Positions 1 through 11,922 of a stretch of DNA of 64,000 nucleotides are shown here, piece by piece. Under the pieces are notes generated by a model that was not told the origin of the DNA, ran no database searches, and saw only the letters and a program-made list of their open reading frames with translations. A program made the position numbers and the translations under genes. Numbering within the stretch: the stretch's first letter is position 1; every line of letters begins with the position of its first letter. Source of the stretch: Gallionella sp. (GTDB taxonomy: Bacteria; Pseudomonadota; Gammaproteobacteria; Burkholderiales; Gallionellaceae); the NCBI GenBank assembly GCA_003153155.1, contig PLWV01000017.1, positions 37,932 to 101,931 of the forward strand, written 5' to 3'.

Positions 1-29
1 TTTTATAAATTCGTCATTCCCGAAAAACT

Positions 30-81
30 CGTCATTCCGGCGCATAACCAGCGACTTTGCTGGTTATGCGCCGGAATGACG
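30..81. repeat. Perfect 23-bp inverted repeat with 6-nt loop (CGTCATTCCGGCGCATAACCAGC-GACTTT-GCTGGTTATGCGCCGGAATGACG)
   Basis: Read directly; arms 30-52 and 59-81, just downstream of the SMR/EamA gene stop. Confidence 0.9.
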
Positions 82-90
82 GAGTGGTAT

Positions 91-462
91 TTAAGCCCGT
101 GAAATAATAATCACGCCAAGTATTATCACACCCATGCCGACCAGCTTGGTCGGATTGAAGGCTTCGCCAAGCAGATACCACGCAGCGACAGCATTCACCA
201 CATAAGCCATGGACAGCATCGGGAAGGCAATGCTGACGGGCACACGCGACAGCGCGAGCACCCAGATGACCACGCTCAGCGCATAACAAAACAGCGCGAC
301 GACGATGTGCCACTCGGTCGCCAGTTTCAGGCCGATGGGCAGGACGTTCTCCATGCTGAACTCGAAATAGCCGATGCTGTTGGTGCCCGCCTTCATCAGT
401 ATCTGCGCGGCGGCGTTGAGCATCACGCCGGTGAAAATTAAAGCAAAGCTGACGAAGTTCAT
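91..462 (-). CDS. SMR/EamA-like small multidrug-resistance type membrane protein (ArnE/F-like)
   Basis: 123 aa, four hydrophobic segments, LSRVPVSIAFPMLSMAYVVNAVAAWYLLGE motif. Confidence 0.8.
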   Translation of the reverse strand: MNFVSFALIFTGVMLNAAAQILMKAGTNSIGYFEFSMENVLPIGLKLATEWHIVVALFCYALSVVIWVLALSRVPVSIAFPMLSMAYVVNAVAAWYLLGEAFNPTKLVGMGVIILGVIIISRA

Positions 463-511
463 GGAAAAACCGCCCTCTCTCCCACCCTGATATAACCTCT
501 AGCCATTCGAC

Positions 512-602
512 TGATGAAACTACTAGCCATCCCACTAAGCAACCAAAAAACGGTTGCCAAGTGGTTGGTTATAAGCCCGCAAGCGGGCAAGTCGCTGGTT
601 AT
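512..602 (+). repeat. Variant copy of the CTAG-type miniature element (TGATGAAACTACTAGCC...GTCGCTGGTTAT)
   Basis: Shared ends with copies at 3346, 15197 and 19651; changed but complementary stem GCAACC-aaaaaac-GGTTGC. Confidence 0.75.
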
Positions 603-637
603 CTCCCGGCGGGAGAGGTGGATTATTTTTTTTGTAT

Positions 638-2356
638 TCATGGTTTGCTCACCACGATGTATTGAGGATCCTCATAAATGATTTTCATCGCAAAATCCAG
701 TTGCTTGAGTTGCTTGTAAGTATCCACCGGCATGATCGCCAGCGCCGCCGTTTGCGCCTGCCAGACCTTCGCGAAGCTGGCGTAGTCCGGTATCCAGCGC
801 TGCGGTTCCTGCATGATACCGAATGCCATCTCATCCTGATACTGCACCAGAGTAAAGGTGCGCTTCAGATAGAACGGCAAGGTCTGTTCGTAGGTGTCCA
901 CCGAATAGAACGGTTCGTCAGCCTTGACGTAAGGACGTATCGCGTTGGCAATGTAGTAAGCGGAGCGCTCCTTCGCGATGGTGTTGTAGCCGGACGTGCC
1001 GAGCTGTGCGGCAAGCAAGGAACTGAACGCCAACACCAGCACCGCCACCAGCTTGGACTCTTTGGCAACTTGCGGGCGACGCAGCAAAATCAGCGCAGCG
1101 ATCACACCCAGCGACCAGATCAGCGCTGCGGCCACCAACCAGTAGGCATAATCACCGTATCCCTGCAGTTGCAACGGCGTATCCGCAAGCCTTGCGGTAA
1201 AAGGAGCCAGGCCCAGACCCAGCAATGTCAGCGGCAAAATCGGGGCGATCAGCCAGAACAATCTGCGCGTATCCATTTCGACCAGTTGTCTGCCCATCAA
1301 CAGGGCCAGCGCCGGGAACATCGGCAGCAGATAAGACGGCAGCTTGGAACCGGAGACGGTGAAGAACAGGTAGATGAATACAGCCCAGACCAACAGAAAA
1401 TTCGCGGCATTGAATGCGTTGCCCGTCAGCTTGCTTCCGCGCCATGTATTGATCAAGGTGTCGAACATCAACAGCGTCCAGGGCAACATGCCGGCCAGCA
1501 AGATCGGGACGAAGTAATACCAGGGCTGATAGCGCCCCAGGTCTTTGGTGGTGAAACGCGTGTAGTGTTCGTAAATGAAAAAGCGCTGGAAGAATTCCGG
1601 ATTGGCTTTCATCACCAGATAAAACCACGGCGCGGTAATCAGCAGGAACACCGCCAAACCGAGCAACCAGTGCATACGTTTGAACACGGAAAAATCGCGC
1701 TGTGCCACGGCATAAATGAACAGCGCGGCACCCGGCAACACCAGGCCCATCAGGCCCTTACTCAACACGGCCAAGCCCAGAGCAGCCCAGGCCAGCAACA
1801 TCCAATTACGGCGTTTCGTTGTGTCTGTCTGTGTTTGTCCGAGCAACAGACCTGCGATGCCCAGGGTAAGGAAAAAAGTGACGCCCATGTCCAGAGTGTT
1901 GATGTGTCCCATCAACGCATACAGCATGCTGCTGCCCAGCAATATCGCGGCATAGCCCGCCGCCTCGCGCCCGAATAAACGCAACCCGGTAAACCACACC
2001 AGCAGAATACCGGCAAAGCCGGTCAGCCCCATCCACAGGCGCGAAGTCCATTGATGCTCGCCGAACACGGTGTAAGCGGTGGCCGTCGCCCAGTATTGCA
2101 GCGGCGGCTTCTCGAAATATTTGAGGCCGTTCAGGCGCGGCGTGGTCCAGTCGCCGCTGACCACCATCTCGCGCGGGATCTCGGCATAGCGGCCTTCGTC
2201 CGGTTTGATCAATTTGCGGTATTCGAGATTGGCGAACCAGATCACCGCGACGGCAATGACCAGCCACCAAAACCGTCTGTTAGATATATTCTTCATCACC
2301 GACATTAGGGAACCTCTAGAAATTCGTTTTGCGGGATGAAGCGCAAGGAGCCGCAC
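638..2356 (-). CDS. ArnT/GT39-like membrane glycosyltransferase (start more likely near 2296-2305)
   Basis: ~550 aa polytopic protein; DEGRYAEIPREMVVSGDWTTPRLNGLKYFEKPPLQYW is typical of ArnT/PMT family. Confidence 0.9.
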   Translation of the reverse strand: MRLLALHPAKRISRGSLMSVMKNISNRRFWWLVIAVAVIWFANLEYRKLIKPDEGRYAEIPREMVVSGDWTTPRLNGLKYFEKPPLQYWATATAYTVFGEHQWTSRLWMGLTGFAGILLVWFTGLRLFGREAAGYAAILLGSSMLYALMGHINTLDMGVTFFLTLGIAGLLLGQTQTDTTKRRNWMLLAWAALGLAVLSKGLMGLVLPGAALFIYAVAQRDFSVFKRMHWLLGLAVFLLITAPWFYLVMKANPEFFQRFFIYEHYTRFTTKDLGRYQPWYYFVPILLAGMLPWTLLMFDTLINTWRGSKLTGNAFNAANFLLVWAVFIYLFFTVSGSKLPSYLLPMFPALALLMGRQLVEMDTRRLFWLIAPILPLTLLGLGLAPFTARLADTPLQLQGYGDYAYWLVAAALIWSLGVIAALILLRRPQVAKESKLVAVLVLAFSSLLAAQLGTSGYNTIAKERSAYYIANAIRPYVKADEPFYSVDTYEQTLPFYLKRTFTLVQYQDEMAFGIMQEPQRWIPDYASFAKVWQAQTAALAIMPVDTYKQLKQLDFAMKIIYEDPQYIVVSKP

Positions 2357-2450
2357 AGCGAACGACGAGACATATCAGATTGATAGGCGAGGAGTGAGCG
2401 AGCACGCGACGCCGCGATTCGCCCGGAAAATGAATTTATAGAGATTCCCA

Positions 2451-3323
2451 TTATTTTTCTGTCCAACCGGCACGTAATTCTCGCGCCGTGCGAAAGGTCT
2501 GTTCGAGTTGTGCCGCATCACCCGCCGCAAGTGCCGTGCTCATCTGATTCAATTCCGCGATGTAGATTTGCAATTCTTTTAATAGGGCTTCGCGATTCGC
2601 CAGGCAGATATCGCGCCACATTTCCGGCGAACTGGCGGCGATGCGGGTGAAATCGCGGAAGCCGCTGGCGGCGAAAGACAATAGCAACTCGCGGTTGTCG
2701 CGTTGCGCCAAGTCATGCGCCAGCGCGAACGACAACAAATGCGGCAAGTGGCTGACGGCGGCGAATACTTGATCATGCTCGCCATGCGTAAGCTGATGAA
2801 TGTTTGCGCCGCAGGCTTGCCAGGCGGCTTGCACACGTGCCACCGCTTGCGGCGTATTTTCCGGCAACGGAGTCAGCACCACCTTCTTGCCCAGATACAA
2901 ACCGGCACGTGCCGCTGCCGGTCCGCTCTGCTCGTCTCCGGCGATAGGGTGTGCGGGTACGAACTGTGCCACCTTGCTGCCCAGTTGCGCGTAAGCCTCG
3001 CGCACCACATCGCTCTTGGTGCTGCCGCCGTCAGTGATCAGGGTGTGTGTGCCCAGATGCGGCGCGATGCGTGCCATCAGTTCCGCCATTTGCCCGACCG
3101 GTGTGGCCAGCAACACCAGATCGGCGTCACCAACTTCGGCAGCCACATCCTGCCCGATGCGATCGATGATGCCGAGTTGTTGAGCTTGTTGCAGTGTCGC
3201 CGCACTGCGCCCGAAACCCACCACCGAATCCACCGCATGTGCTTTTCGCAATGCCAGCGCAAACGAACCACCGATCAACCCGACGCCGAAGATGACGATT
3301 TTTTTGAATAGTGGTTGTGTCAT
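2451..3323 (-). CDS. tyrA: Prephenate/arogenate dehydrogenase
   Basis: N-terminal GVGLIGGSFALALR Rossmann motif; HPIAGDEQSGP; gene context. Confidence 0.93.
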   Translation of the reverse strand: MTQPLFKKIVIFGVGLIGGSFALALRKAHAVDSVVGFGRSAATLQQAQQLGIIDRIGQDVAAEVGDADLVLLATPVGQMAELMARIAPHLGTHTLITDGGSTKSDVVREAYAQLGSKVAQFVPAHPIAGDEQSGPAAARAGLYLGKKVVLTPLPENTPQAVARVQAAWQACGANIHQLTHGEHDQVFAAVSHLPHLLSFALAHDLAQRDNRELLLSFAASGFRDFTRIAASSPEMWRDICLANREALLKELQIYIAELNQMSTALAAGDAAQLEQTFRTARELRAGWTEK

Positions 3324-3345
3324 GGTTTCCCCCACCCTAACCCTC

Positions 3346-3405
3346 TGATGAAACTACTAGCCATTCGACTAAGCTGGCAAACTACGCCAGTCAAGTCGCT
3401 GGTTA
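3346..3405 (+). repeat. CTAG-type miniature element copy
   Basis: TGATGAAACTACTAGCCATTCGACTAAGCTGGCAAACTACGCCAGTCAAGTCGCTGGTTAC. Confidence 0.85.
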
Positions 3406-3423
3406 CCCCAGAGGGAGAGGGAA

Positions 3424-4440
3424 TTAAAGTGTGCGCCCGATCGCTTTGGCAATACCGCCCAGCGTGCCCATCAAATTTTTCAGCTCTTGCGGCGTTAATG
3501 CCTGATCGGCATCACACCATGCTTCGCAGGGATTCGGATGCATCTCGATCAACAGACCGTCCGCACCTGCGGCAATCGCCGCTTGCGACAACGCGGGCAC
3601 CATCCACGCCTTACCGCCCGCATGCGATGGATCGACGATCACCGGCAAATGGGTTTCTTTTTTCAGCACCGGAATCGCCGTCACGTCCAGCACGTTCCGA
3701 TAGTAAGTCTCGAAGGTGCGGATGCCGCGTTCGCAGAAAATGATATTGTGATTGCCGCCCGCCGCGATGTATTCCGCCGCCATCAGCCATTCGGAAATGG
3801 TCGCCGACATGCCGCGCTTCAAAATCACCGGCTTGTTGATGCGCCCGACTTCCTTGAGCAGATCGAAATTCTGCATGTTGCGTGTGCCGATCTGGATTAC
3901 GTCCACGTCGTATTCGAGGAAGGTATCCAGCATGCGGATGTCCATCAACTCGGTGACGATAGGCAGCTTGTATTTACCCGCCGCTTTGCGGAAGATGTCC
4001 AGTCCCTCCACGCCCTTGCCCTGAAAGGTGTAAGGACTGGTGCGCGGCTTGAACGCCCCGCCGCGCATCAAGCGGCAACCCGCCTCATGCACGAACTTTG
4101 CCGACAAATCCATCTGCTCTTGTGTCTCCACCGAACACGGTCCGGCGATGATCTGAATCTGATTGCCGCCCAACTGGATGCCGGCAATATCGATCACGCT
4201 GTTGTTGCGATGCGATTCGCGCGACACGATCTTGTATTGCTTGGCAATGTGCATCGCCGACTCCACACCGGGCAACGGCGTGAACATTTCCTCGGTCAGG
4301 GGACTTTCATTACCAATCGCGCCGATCACGGTGCGCTCGATGCCGCGCGAGATGTTGGCCTTCAATCCGGCTGCTTCAAGTCTGTTAACCACTGCGCCGA
4401 TTTGCTCGTCAGTGACGTCTTTTCCCATTACGATAATCAT
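3424..4440 (-). CDS. aroF: 3-deoxy-7-phosphoheptulonate synthase, type I-beta (N-terminal ferredoxin-like domain)
   Basis: IIAGPCSVETQEQM, GGAFKPRTSPYTFQGKG, VDPSHAGGKAWMV motifs. Confidence 0.94.
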   Translation of the reverse strand: MIIVMGKDVTDEQIGAVVNRLEAAGLKANISRGIERTVIGAIGNESPLTEEMFTPLPGVESAMHIAKQYKIVSRESHRNNSVIDIAGIQLGGNQIQIIAGPCSVETQEQMDLSAKFVHEAGCRLMRGGAFKPRTSPYTFQGKGVEGLDIFRKAAGKYKLPIVTELMDIRMLDTFLEYDVDVIQIGTRNMQNFDLLKEVGRINKPVILKRGMSATISEWLMAAEYIAAGGNHNIIFCERGIRTFETYYRNVLDVTAIPVLKKETHLPVIVDPSHAGGKAWMVPALSQAAIAAGADGLLIEMHPNPCEAWCDADQALTPQELKNLMGTLGGIAKAIGRTL

Positions 4441-4443
4441 TAC

Positions 4444-5541
4444 TTATTCTCCAAGTATCTGCTGCAACGCAGACAAAAATTTCTCATTCTCTGTTTCCAG
4501 ACCGATGCTCACGCGCAAATAATCCGGCATGTCATAACTGGCGATAGGTCGGACGATTACGCCCAACTCCAGCAAACGGCGGTAGATGCGCGCCGCTCCG
4601 GCGATTTTAAAACTGACGAAGTTGGCCAGGGACGGAATAAATTCCAGCCCCAGCTTGCCCAAGCCATGGGTGATCTGTTCCATGCCGCGCTGATTCAATT
4701 CGTGGGTCTGCCTGACGAAAGCCTCGTCCCGCAAGGCCGCCACGGCTGCGGCCTGCGCCACGCTGTTGACGTTGAACGGCTGGCGCACGCGGTTCATCAT
4801 GTCGGCCACCTGCGGATTCGCCAGCGCATAACCCACGCGCAAACCGGCCAGGCCATACGCCTTGGAAAAGGTGCGCGAGATGATCAGGTTAGGGAAATCC
4901 TTCAGCCAACTCACGCTATCGTAATGATTCTCTTCCGGCAGGTATTCGTTGTAAGCCTCATCCAGCATCACCAGAATCTGCTGCGGCAGCGCGCGCAGGA
5001 AAACCAGCAAATCCGCCGCACTCAGGAAGGTGCCGGTCGGGTTGTTCGGGTTGGCGATGAACAACAGCTTGGCCTGTTGCTCCACGGCGGCCTTGAGCAT
5101 CGCGTTCAGGTCGTGGCCGAAATTGATCGCGGGCACGCTGATGCCGGTCGCCCCCACCGCCTGCGTCGCCAGCGGATACATCGCGAAGGCATGGGCTGAA
5201 TACACTGCCTTGTCGCCCACGGTGAGGAAGGCGCGCGCGGCCAGTTCCAGCATGTCGTTGGAGCCGTTGCCCAACACGATGCACGCATGTTCGACGCCAT
5301 AGCGCCTGGACAGCGCGTCCTTCAACTCGAAGCCGTTGCCGTCCGGATACAGCGCAATGGTCTTGATCGCCTCGTGCATGGCGGCCACGGCCAGCGGGCT
5401 GCAACCGAGCGGGTTCTCGTTGGAGGCCAGCTTGACGATGCCGCTGACGCCCAACTCGCGCTCCAACTCGGCAATCGGTTTGCCGGGCTGGTAAGGCGCA
5501 ATGGCGCGGATGTGGGGTGGAGCTAAATCGCTGTAATTCAT
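4444..5541 (-). CDS. hisC: Histidinol-phosphate aminotransferase
   Basis: Class I/II aminotransferase; [37 protein letters not shown]. Confidence 0.93.
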   Translation of the reverse strand: MNYSDLAPPHIRAIAPYQPGKPIAELERELGVSGIVKLASNENPLGCSPLAVAAMHEAIKTIALYPDGNGFELKDALSRRYGVEHACIVLGNGSNDMLELAARAFLTVGDKAVYSAHAFAMYPLATQAVGATGISVPAINFGHDLNAMLKAAVEQQAKLLFIANPNNPTGTFLSAADLLVFLRALPQQILVMLDEAYNEYLPEENHYDSVSWLKDFPNLIISRTFSKAYGLAGLRVGYALANPQVADMMNRVRQPFNVNSVAQAAAVAALRDEAFVRQTHELNQRGMEQITHGLGKLGLEFIPSLANFVSFKIAGAARIYRRLLELGVIVRPIASYDMPDYLRVSIGLETENEKFLSALQQILGE

Positions 5542-5734
5542 TGTCTCAATCTACTAAAACTGGATGCTGCAAATAAACCGTGAGCCGCCCGAGGCGGCTC
5601 GATTTCCACCCCTTCCCCCTTGCAGAGGGGGAGAGCGTAGCGAGGGGGCAACTGGGATGGGGGTAGAACTGTGGGTAAGCCAAGCTTCTACCCCCTCCCT
5701 AGCCCTCCCCCTGCAAGGGGGAGGGAACTTTAAA

Positions 5735-6799
5735 TTAAACGGCCACCGGGTATGAGCCCAGCACCTTCACAAACGCGGCAACCTGTTTCAGTTCGTCCAA
5801 TGCAGCAGCCACCCTGGCATCGTCCTGATGACCTTCGATGTCCATGTAGAACACATATTCCCAAAGCCCTGAACGCGCCGGGCGCGATTCCAGCTTGGTC
5901 ATGCTGACACCGTGTTTGGCCAGTGGTACCAGCAAATCATGCACCGCGCCCGGACGGTTTGCTGCGGACATTACCAGCGAAGTCTTGTCATTGCCGGAAA
6001 GGGCGACTTGCTGATTGCCCAACACCAGAAAGCGCGTGGTGTTGTTGGCATCATCCTCGATGTTTTCCACGCACACACTCAAGCCGAAATGCACGGCGGC
6101 CTGACTGCCTGCGATAGCCGCGCTATTGGAATTTTCCGCTGCCAGCCGCGCCGCTTCGGCGTTGCTGGCGACGGGGATGCGCGACGCGCGCGGCAGATTG
6201 GCATTCAACCAACCCTGACATTGACCCAACGACTGCGGATGCGAATAGATGGTTTTGATCGTGCCCGAGTCGCAATGCTGTGCCAGCAAACATTGATGGA
6301 TAGCCAGCATCACTTCGCCGCAAACTTGCAGCGGGCTTTGCATCAACAAATCCAGCGTGCGTCCGATCGCGCCTTCGCTGGAATTTTCCACCGGCACCAT
6401 ACCGTAATGCACCGCGCCGCTCTCGACCGCATGAAACACATCATCAATGTTTGCACACGGCTTGCCCTGCACCGCACTGCCAAAACGCTTGAGCACGGCG
6501 GCCTCGCTGAACGTGCCTTGCGGCCCGAGATAGGCCACCGTGAGCGGGGCTTCCAGCGCGCGGCATTGCGACATCACTTCGGTGAACATCTGGGCAACAG
6601 CGGCATTGCTCAACGGTCCGCTGTTTTTTTTCTGCAACCGTTGCAACACCTGAGCCTCGCGCTCGGGGCGCAGAACCACACCATCCTCTTTGAGATGGCC
6701 GATCTGTTGCGCCAGCGCAGCACGCTGATTGGCGAGTTTCAACAACTCGTCATCCAGCCTGTCGATCTGCTCGCGGAGCTGTTTTAATTTCTCGCTCAT
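5735..6799 (-). CDS. pheA: Chorismate mutase/prephenate dehydratase (P-protein)
   Basis: CM domain, YLGPQGTFSEAA PDT motif, C-terminal ACT domain with ESRPARSGLWEYVFYMDIEGH. Confidence 0.95.
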   Translation of the reverse strand: MSEKLKQLREQIDRLDDELLKLANQRAALAQQIGHLKEDGVVLRPEREAQVLQRLQKKNSGPLSNAAVAQMFTEVMSQCRALEAPLTVAYLGPQGTFSEAAVLKRFGSAVQGKPCANIDDVFHAVESGAVHYGMVPVENSSEGAIGRTLDLLMQSPLQVCGEVMLAIHQCLLAQHCDSGTIKTIYSHPQSLGQCQGWLNANLPRASRIPVASNAEAARLAAENSNSAAIAGSQAAVHFGLSVCVENIEDDANNTTRFLVLGNQQVALSGNDKTSLVMSAANRPGAVHDLLVPLAKHGVSMTKLESRPARSGLWEYVFYMDIEGHQDDARVAAALDELKQVAAFVKVLGSYPVAV

Positions 6800-6811
6800 G
6801 CCGGCTTTCGT

Positions 6812-8002
6812 TTATGTCGCCTGGGGTAAAGGTAAATCGCGCACCATCAGCACGCCCGGAATGGCGGCGATTTGCGCGATCAGTTTAGCGGGAATCGCGC
6901 TGTCGGTGTCCACCAGGGTGTAAGCCATTTCACCGCGCGACTTGTTCATCATATTGTGAATGTTGATGCCCGCAGCGGCCAGCGTGGTGGAAATCTGCCC
7001 CAGCATGTTCGGCACGTTGCTATTGGCAATCGCCAGACGGAAAGCCGATTCGCGCGGCATCACCAATGTCGGGAAATTCACCGTGTTGGTGATATTGCCG
7101 TGTTCCAGATATTCCCGCACCTGATCCACCACCATCACCGCGCAGTTCTCTTCCGCCTCTTCGGTGGATGCGCCGAGATGCGGCAAGGTCACCACGTTGG
7201 CCTGCCCCTGTAATTTTTGCGCCGGAAAATCGCACACGTAACAGCGCAGATGTTTGCTCGCCAGACTCGCCAACACCGCATCGCTATCCACGATCGCATC
7301 GCGCGAGAAATTCATCAGCACACTGCCGGGCTTCATCACCTGCACACGCTGCGCGTTGATCAAACCGCGTGTCGCATCCAGCAGCGGCACATGCAGCGTG
7401 ACGAAGTCGCTGTGCTTGAGCAGATCTTCCACGCTGTGCGCCTTCTTCACTTGTGACGACAGACTCCATGCCGCATCCACGGTGAGTTCCGGATCAAAGC
7501 CGTACACATGCATACCCAGACTCAGCGCGGTGTCCGCCACCAGGCGGCCGATCGCCCCGAGGCCGATGATGCCGAGCGTGCGCCCTCGCAACTCGATGCC
7601 CGCATAGTGTTTCTTGCCATCCTCGACCAGTTTGTGCAGCGTCGCATCGTCGCCGTGCAAGCTTGCGGTGAATTGCAGCGCGGGCACGATGTTGCGCGCC
7701 GCCAGCAACATGCCAGCCAGAACCAGTTCCTTCACCGCATTGGCATTCGCGCCCGCCGCATTGAACACCGGCACGCCGCGCTCGCTCATCTTTTTCACCG
7801 GCACATTGTTGGTTCCCGCACCGGCGCGGGCAATGGCTTTCACGCTGGCGGGAATATGCATATCCAGCATGTGATGCGAACGCACCAGAATCGCATCCGG
7901 TTCTGCAATCTCGGTACCGACGACGTAACGCGCGGCGGGCAGGCGTTGCAGCCCCTGCGCGGAAATCTTGTTCAATGTCAGTATCTGGAATGTCTTAGCC
8001 AT
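6812..8002 (-). CDS. serA: D-3-phosphoglycerate dehydrogenase
   Basis: [23 protein letters not shown] motif, [17 protein letters not shown]-terminal ACT domain. Confidence 0.92.
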   Translation of the reverse strand: MAKTFQILTLNKISAQGLQRLPAARYVVGTEIAEPDAILVRSHHMLDMHIPASVKAIARAGAGTNNVPVKKMSERGVPVFNAAGANANAVKELVLAGMLLAARNIVPALQFTASLHGDDATLHKLVEDGKKHYAGIELRGRTLGIIGLGAIGRLVADTALSLGMHVYGFDPELTVDAAWSLSSQVKKAHSVEDLLKHSDFVTLHVPLLDATRGLINAQRVQVMKPGSVLMNFSRDAIVDSDAVLASLASKHLRCYVCDFPAQKLQGQANVVTLPHLGASTEEAEENCAVMVVDQVREYLEHGNITNTVNFPTLVMPRESAFRLAIANSNVPNMLGQISTTLAAAGINIHNMMNKSRGEMAYTLVDTDSAIPAKLIAQIAAIPGVLMVRDLPLPQAT

Positions 8003-9077
8003 GATTTTTAGCGAACTCGTTCATGAAGTTGATCAAAGTCTGCACGCCTTCCAGCGGCATCGCATTGTAAATCGAGGCACGCATACCGCCCACCGAACGA
8101 TGTCCCTTGAGTTGCAGCAGCCCGCGCGCATCGGCCTGTTTGACGAAATCGCCATCCAGATTCGCGTCTTTCAACGTGAACGGCACGTTCATACGCGAGC
8201 GGTCCGATGTCGCCACCGGGCAATTGTAGAAACCGTTGCTGGCATCGATCGTGGCATACAGCAGCTTGGCCTTCGCGATGTTGGTCTTTTCCATCTGGGC
8301 AATGCCGCCCTTGCGCTTCAACATCTGGAACACCAGCCCTGCGATGTAGATGCCGTAAGTCGGCGGTGTGTTGTACATGGAATCATTCTCGGCGTGGGTC
8401 TTGTAATCCAGCATGGTCGGCGTGCCGGGCAGCACTTCGCCGATCAGGTCTTCGCGCACGATAACGATGGTGAGTCCCGCCGGGCCGACATTCTTTTGCG
8501 CGCCGGCGTAGATCAGCCCGAATTTGGACACATCGACCGGACGCGACAAGATGCACGACGACATGTCCGCCACCAGCGGCACCGTGCCAACATCCGGCAG
8601 CCAGTTGAATTCCACCCCGCCTATGGTTTCGTTCGGCGTGTAATGCAGGTAGGCGGCGTTGGCATCGCGCTGCCAGGTATTGAACGCCGGAATATAAGAA
8701 AAATTCCTGTCAGCACCAGTCGCCACCACATTCACCGCGCCGAATTTCTTGGCTTCACTGATAGCCTTCTTCGACCACTCTCCGGTATTGAGGTAATCCG
8801 CCGACTTCTTGCCGCGCAACAGATTCATCGGAATCATGGCGAACTGCTGACTTGCGCCGCCTTGCAGGAACAACACCTTGTAGCTGGTTGGAATGCCCAT
8901 CAGCTCGCGCAGATCCGCTTCGGCCTGCGCCTGTATGCCCATGTATTCCTTGCCGCGATGCGACATTTCCATCACCGACATGCCGCTGCCATGCCAGTCG
9001 AGCAATTCCGCCTGCGCCTGTTGCAACACTTCTTTCGGCAACACTGCCGGACCCGCGCTAAAATTGTAAATCGTCAT
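7995..9077 (-). CDS. serC: Phosphoserine aminotransferase
   Basis: [16 protein letters not shown] start, [20 protein letters not shown]. Confidence 0.96.
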   Translation of the reverse strand: MTIYNFSAGPAVLPKEVLQQAQAELLDWHGSGMSVMEMSHRGKEYMGIQAQAEADLRELMGIPTSYKVLFLQGGASQQFAMIPMNLLRGKKSADYLNTGEWSKKAISEAKKFGAVNVVATGADRNFSYIPAFNTWQRDANAAYLHYTPNETIGGVEFNWLPDVGTVPLVADMSSCILSRPVDVSKFGLIYAGAQKNVGPAGLTIVIVREDLIGEVLPGTPTMLDYKTHAENDSMYNTPPTYGIYIAGLVFQMLKRKGGIAQMEKTNIAKAKLLYATIDASNGFYNCPVATSDRSRMNVPFTLKDANLDGDFVKQADARGLLQLKGHRSVGGMRASIYNAMPLEGVQTLINFMNEFAKNHG

Positions 9078-9198
9078 CGTGCATTACTCCAAGTTTTCAA
9101 AAAATATTTGATCAGAATCAAGGATACGGGATTCGGAATTCAAGAACGAAACCCGCTGCCCTGCTTTTAGCTTGATCCTGAATCCTGCATCCCGAATC

Positions 9199-11760
9199 CT
9201 AGCTTTCCTCTTCTTCCGGCTCGGCGATGCGGCTCAAACCGGCCAGCTTTTCGCCCTTCTCCACATTCATCAGCGTGACGCCTTGAGCGGTGCGCCCCAT
9301 CTCGCGAATTTCCTTGACGCGGGTGCGGATCAACACGCCGCTGGTGCCGATCAGCATGATCTCGTCTTCGACATTCACCAGCGTCGCGGCGACCACCTTG
9401 CCGTTGCGCGGTGAAGTCTTGATCGCGATCATGCCCTGTGTGCCGCGCCCGTGACGGGTGTACTCGACGATAGGGCTGCGTTTTCCATAACCGTTCTCAG
9501 TCGCGGTCAACACGCTTTGCTGCTCATTCTCGGCCACCAGCAACGAGATCACTTTCTGCTTGGCGGCCAGCTTCATGCCGCGCACGCCGCGCGACGCGCG
9601 TCCGGTCGGGCGCACGTCGTTCTCATCAAATCGCACGGCCTTGCCGCCGTTCGAGAACAGCATCACATCGTGCTTGCCGTCGGTGACGGCGACCCCGATC
9701 AGGCGATCGTCCTCGTCCAGATTGATCGCAATGATGCCGCGCTTCATCGGGCGGGAGAAATCATTCAGGGTAGTCTTCTTCACCGTGCCATTGGCGGTGG
9801 CGAAGAACACATATTTATCTTCGACGAACTCGCTCACCGGCAACACCGCGTTGATTTTCTCGCCGTCTTCCAGCGGCAACAGATTCACGATCGGCTTGCC
9901 GCGCGAAATACGGCTGCCCTGCGGCACTTCATAGACCTTGAGCCAATACACGCGGCCGCGATTGGAGAAACACAAAATGTAATTATGGGTATTGGCGATG
10001 AACAGGTTGTCGATGAAATCGTCTTCCTTGGTCGCAGTAGCCTGTTTTCCGCGACCGCCGCGCTTCTGCGCGTGATATTCGTCGAGACGCTGCGCCTTCA
10101 TGTAGCCGCCATGCGACAGCGTGACCACCACGTCTTCCGGCGCGATCAGGTCTTCCATGCTCATGTCCTGGGTGTGCGTGATGATCTCGCTGCGGCGCTT
10201 GTCGCCGAACTGCGCTTTCACCGCGACCAACTCGTCGTTGATGATTTGCGTCACACGCTCCGGCTTGGCGAGAATGTCGAGCAGGTCGGTAATCTTGTCC
10301 ATCACTTCGCGATATTCGCCGACGATCTTGTCCTGTTCCAGGCCGGTCAGGCGTTGCAGGCGCAATTCCAGGATCGCTTGCGCTTGCGCATCCGATAAAT
10401 GATAGCCGCGCGTCTTGCCCTTCCCTACTAGGCCAAACTCCGGCGCCAAACCTTCGGGACGCGACGCATTGCTGACGCGGCTCAACATGTCTTCGACCAG
10501 CGACGAACGCCACGTCCGCGCCATCAGCTCACGCTTCGCGTCGGCGGGTGTCGCCGCGGCTTTGATCAAGGCGATGATCTCATCCACATTGGACAACGCC
10601 ACCGCCAAACCTTCCAGAATATGGCCGCGTTCCCGCGCCTTGCGCAATTCGAAAAGGTTGCGACGCGTGACCACTTCGCGGCGATGACGCAGGAACGCAT
10701 CGATCACTTGTTTAAGGTTGAGCAGCCTGGGTTGACCGTCAACGATGGCGACCATGTTGATGCCGAAGGTGTCCTGCAACTGGGTATCTTTATACAGCTT
10801 GTTGAGGATCACATCGGCATTTTCGCCGCGCTTCAGCTCGATCACCGCGCGCATTCCGGACTTGTCCGATTCGTCGCGGATTTCGGAGATGCCTTCAAGG
10901 CGCTTCTCGCGCACCATCTCGCCGATCTTGATCAGCAGGTTGGCCTTATTCACCTGGTAGGGCAACTCGTCGATGATAATGGCCTGACGACCACCGCCCT
11001 TATCCAAATCCTCGAAGTGGGTACGCGCGCGCATCACCACGCGGCCGCGCCCGGTGCGATAGCCTTCCTTTACGCCGGCCAAACCGTAGATGAAACCTGC
11101 GGTCGGAAAATCCGGCGCGGGAACGTATTCGATCAGCTGCTCGATATCCATGTCGGGATTCTTCAGCAGCGCGAGACAGGCATCCACCACCTCGTTCAAA
11201 TTGTGCGGCGGGATGTTGGTCGCCATGCCCACCGCGATACCGGAAGAACCGTTCACCAGCAGGTTGGGGAAGCGTGACGGGAACACCAGCGGCTCGTGCT
11301 CGGAGCCGTCGTAGTTCGGCCCGAAGTCGACCGTTTCCTTGTCCAGATCAGCGAGCAGCTCGTGAGCGATCTTGGACATGCGGATTTCGGTATAACGCAT
11401 TGCCGCCGCGTTATCGCCGTCCACCGATCCGAAGTTACCCTGCCCGTCCACCAGCGTGTAGCGCAGCGAAAAATCCTGCGCCATGCGCACGATGGTGTCA
11501 TACACCGCCGTATCGCCGTGCGGATGATACTTACCGATCACATCGCCGACGATACGCGCCGACTTTTTATAGGCTTTATTCCAATCGTTGGACAGTTCGT
11601 GCATGGCGAACAGCACGCGGCGGTGTACCGGCTTCAAGCCGTCGCGCACATCCGGTAGTGCGCGTCCGACAATGACGCTCATCGCATAGTCCAGATAGGA
11701 CTTGCGCATTTCTTCTTCGAGGCTGACGGGGAGTGTTTCTTTGGCGAATTGCTGTTCCAT
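9199..11760 (-). CDS. gyrA: DNA gyrase subunit A
   Basis: 853 aa; [54 protein letters not shown]. Confidence 0.98.
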   Translation of the reverse strand: MEQQFAKETLPVSLEEEMRKSYLDYAMSVIVGRALPDVRDGLKPVHRRVLFAMHELSNDWNKAYKKSARIVGDVIGKYHPHGDTAVYDTIVRMAQDFSLRYTLVDGQGNFGSVDGDNAAAMRYTEIRMSKIAHELLADLDKETVDFGPNYDGSEHEPLVFPSRFPNLLVNGSSGIAVGMATNIPPHNLNEVVDACLALLKNPDMDIEQLIEYVPAPDFPTAGFIYGLAGVKEGYRTGRGRVVMRARTHFEDLDKGGGRQAIIIDELPYQVNKANLLIKIGEMVREKRLEGISEIRDESDKSGMRAVIELKRGENADVILNKLYKDTQLQDTFGINMVAIVDGQPRLLNLKQVIDAFLRHRREVVTRRNLFELRKARERGHILEGLAVALSNVDEIIALIKAAATPADAKRELMARTWRSSLVEDMLSRVSNASRPEGLAPEFGLVGKGKTRGYHLSDAQAQAILELRLQRLTGLEQDKIVGEYREVMDKITDLLDILAKPERVTQIINDELVAVKAQFGDKRRSEIITHTQDMSMEDLIAPEDVVVTLSHGGYMKAQRLDEYHAQKRGGRGKQATATKEDDFIDNLFIANTHNYILCFSNRGRVYWLKVYEVPQGSRISRGKPIVNLLPLEDGEKINAVLPVSEFVEDKYVFFATANGTVKKTTLNDFSRPMKRGIIAINLDEDDRLIGVAVTDGKHDVMLFSNGGKAVRFDENDVRPTGRASRGVRGMKLAAKQKVISLLVAENEQQSVLTATENGYGKRSPIVEYTRHGRGTQGMIAIKTSPRNGKVVAATLVNVEDEIMLIGTSGVLIRTRVKEIREMGRTAQGVTLMNVEKGEKLAGLSRIAEPEEEES

Positions 11761-11922
11761 GAATGACCCTGATAGCTAAGCTGCTGACGCAATAATTAAA
11801 GCGCACATTTTAGCACAGCGACGCTGCTCTAAACCACCTGTATGCTTAGCTGTATTAATCAGATTTGGCTGAAACAGCGAGTTTTGTTAAAGTCAGGCCT
11901 TCAGCACTCAGGCACACATATC

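Noticed and set aside
632-1978. 448-aa plus-strand ORF antisense to the ArnT-like gene
   Set aside because: H/Q/R-rich mirror-frame composition; overlaps a clear GT39 gene on the opposite strand
3538-5199. 553-aa plus-strand ORF antisense to aroF/hisC
   Set aside because: Mirror ORF of high-GC coding strand; no recognisable domain
7968-9170. 400-aa plus-strand ORF antisense to serC
   Set aside because: Same artefact; serC is unambiguous
9451-11277. Several plus-strand ORFs antisense to gyrA
   Set aside because: Mirror ORFs over conserved gyrA sequence
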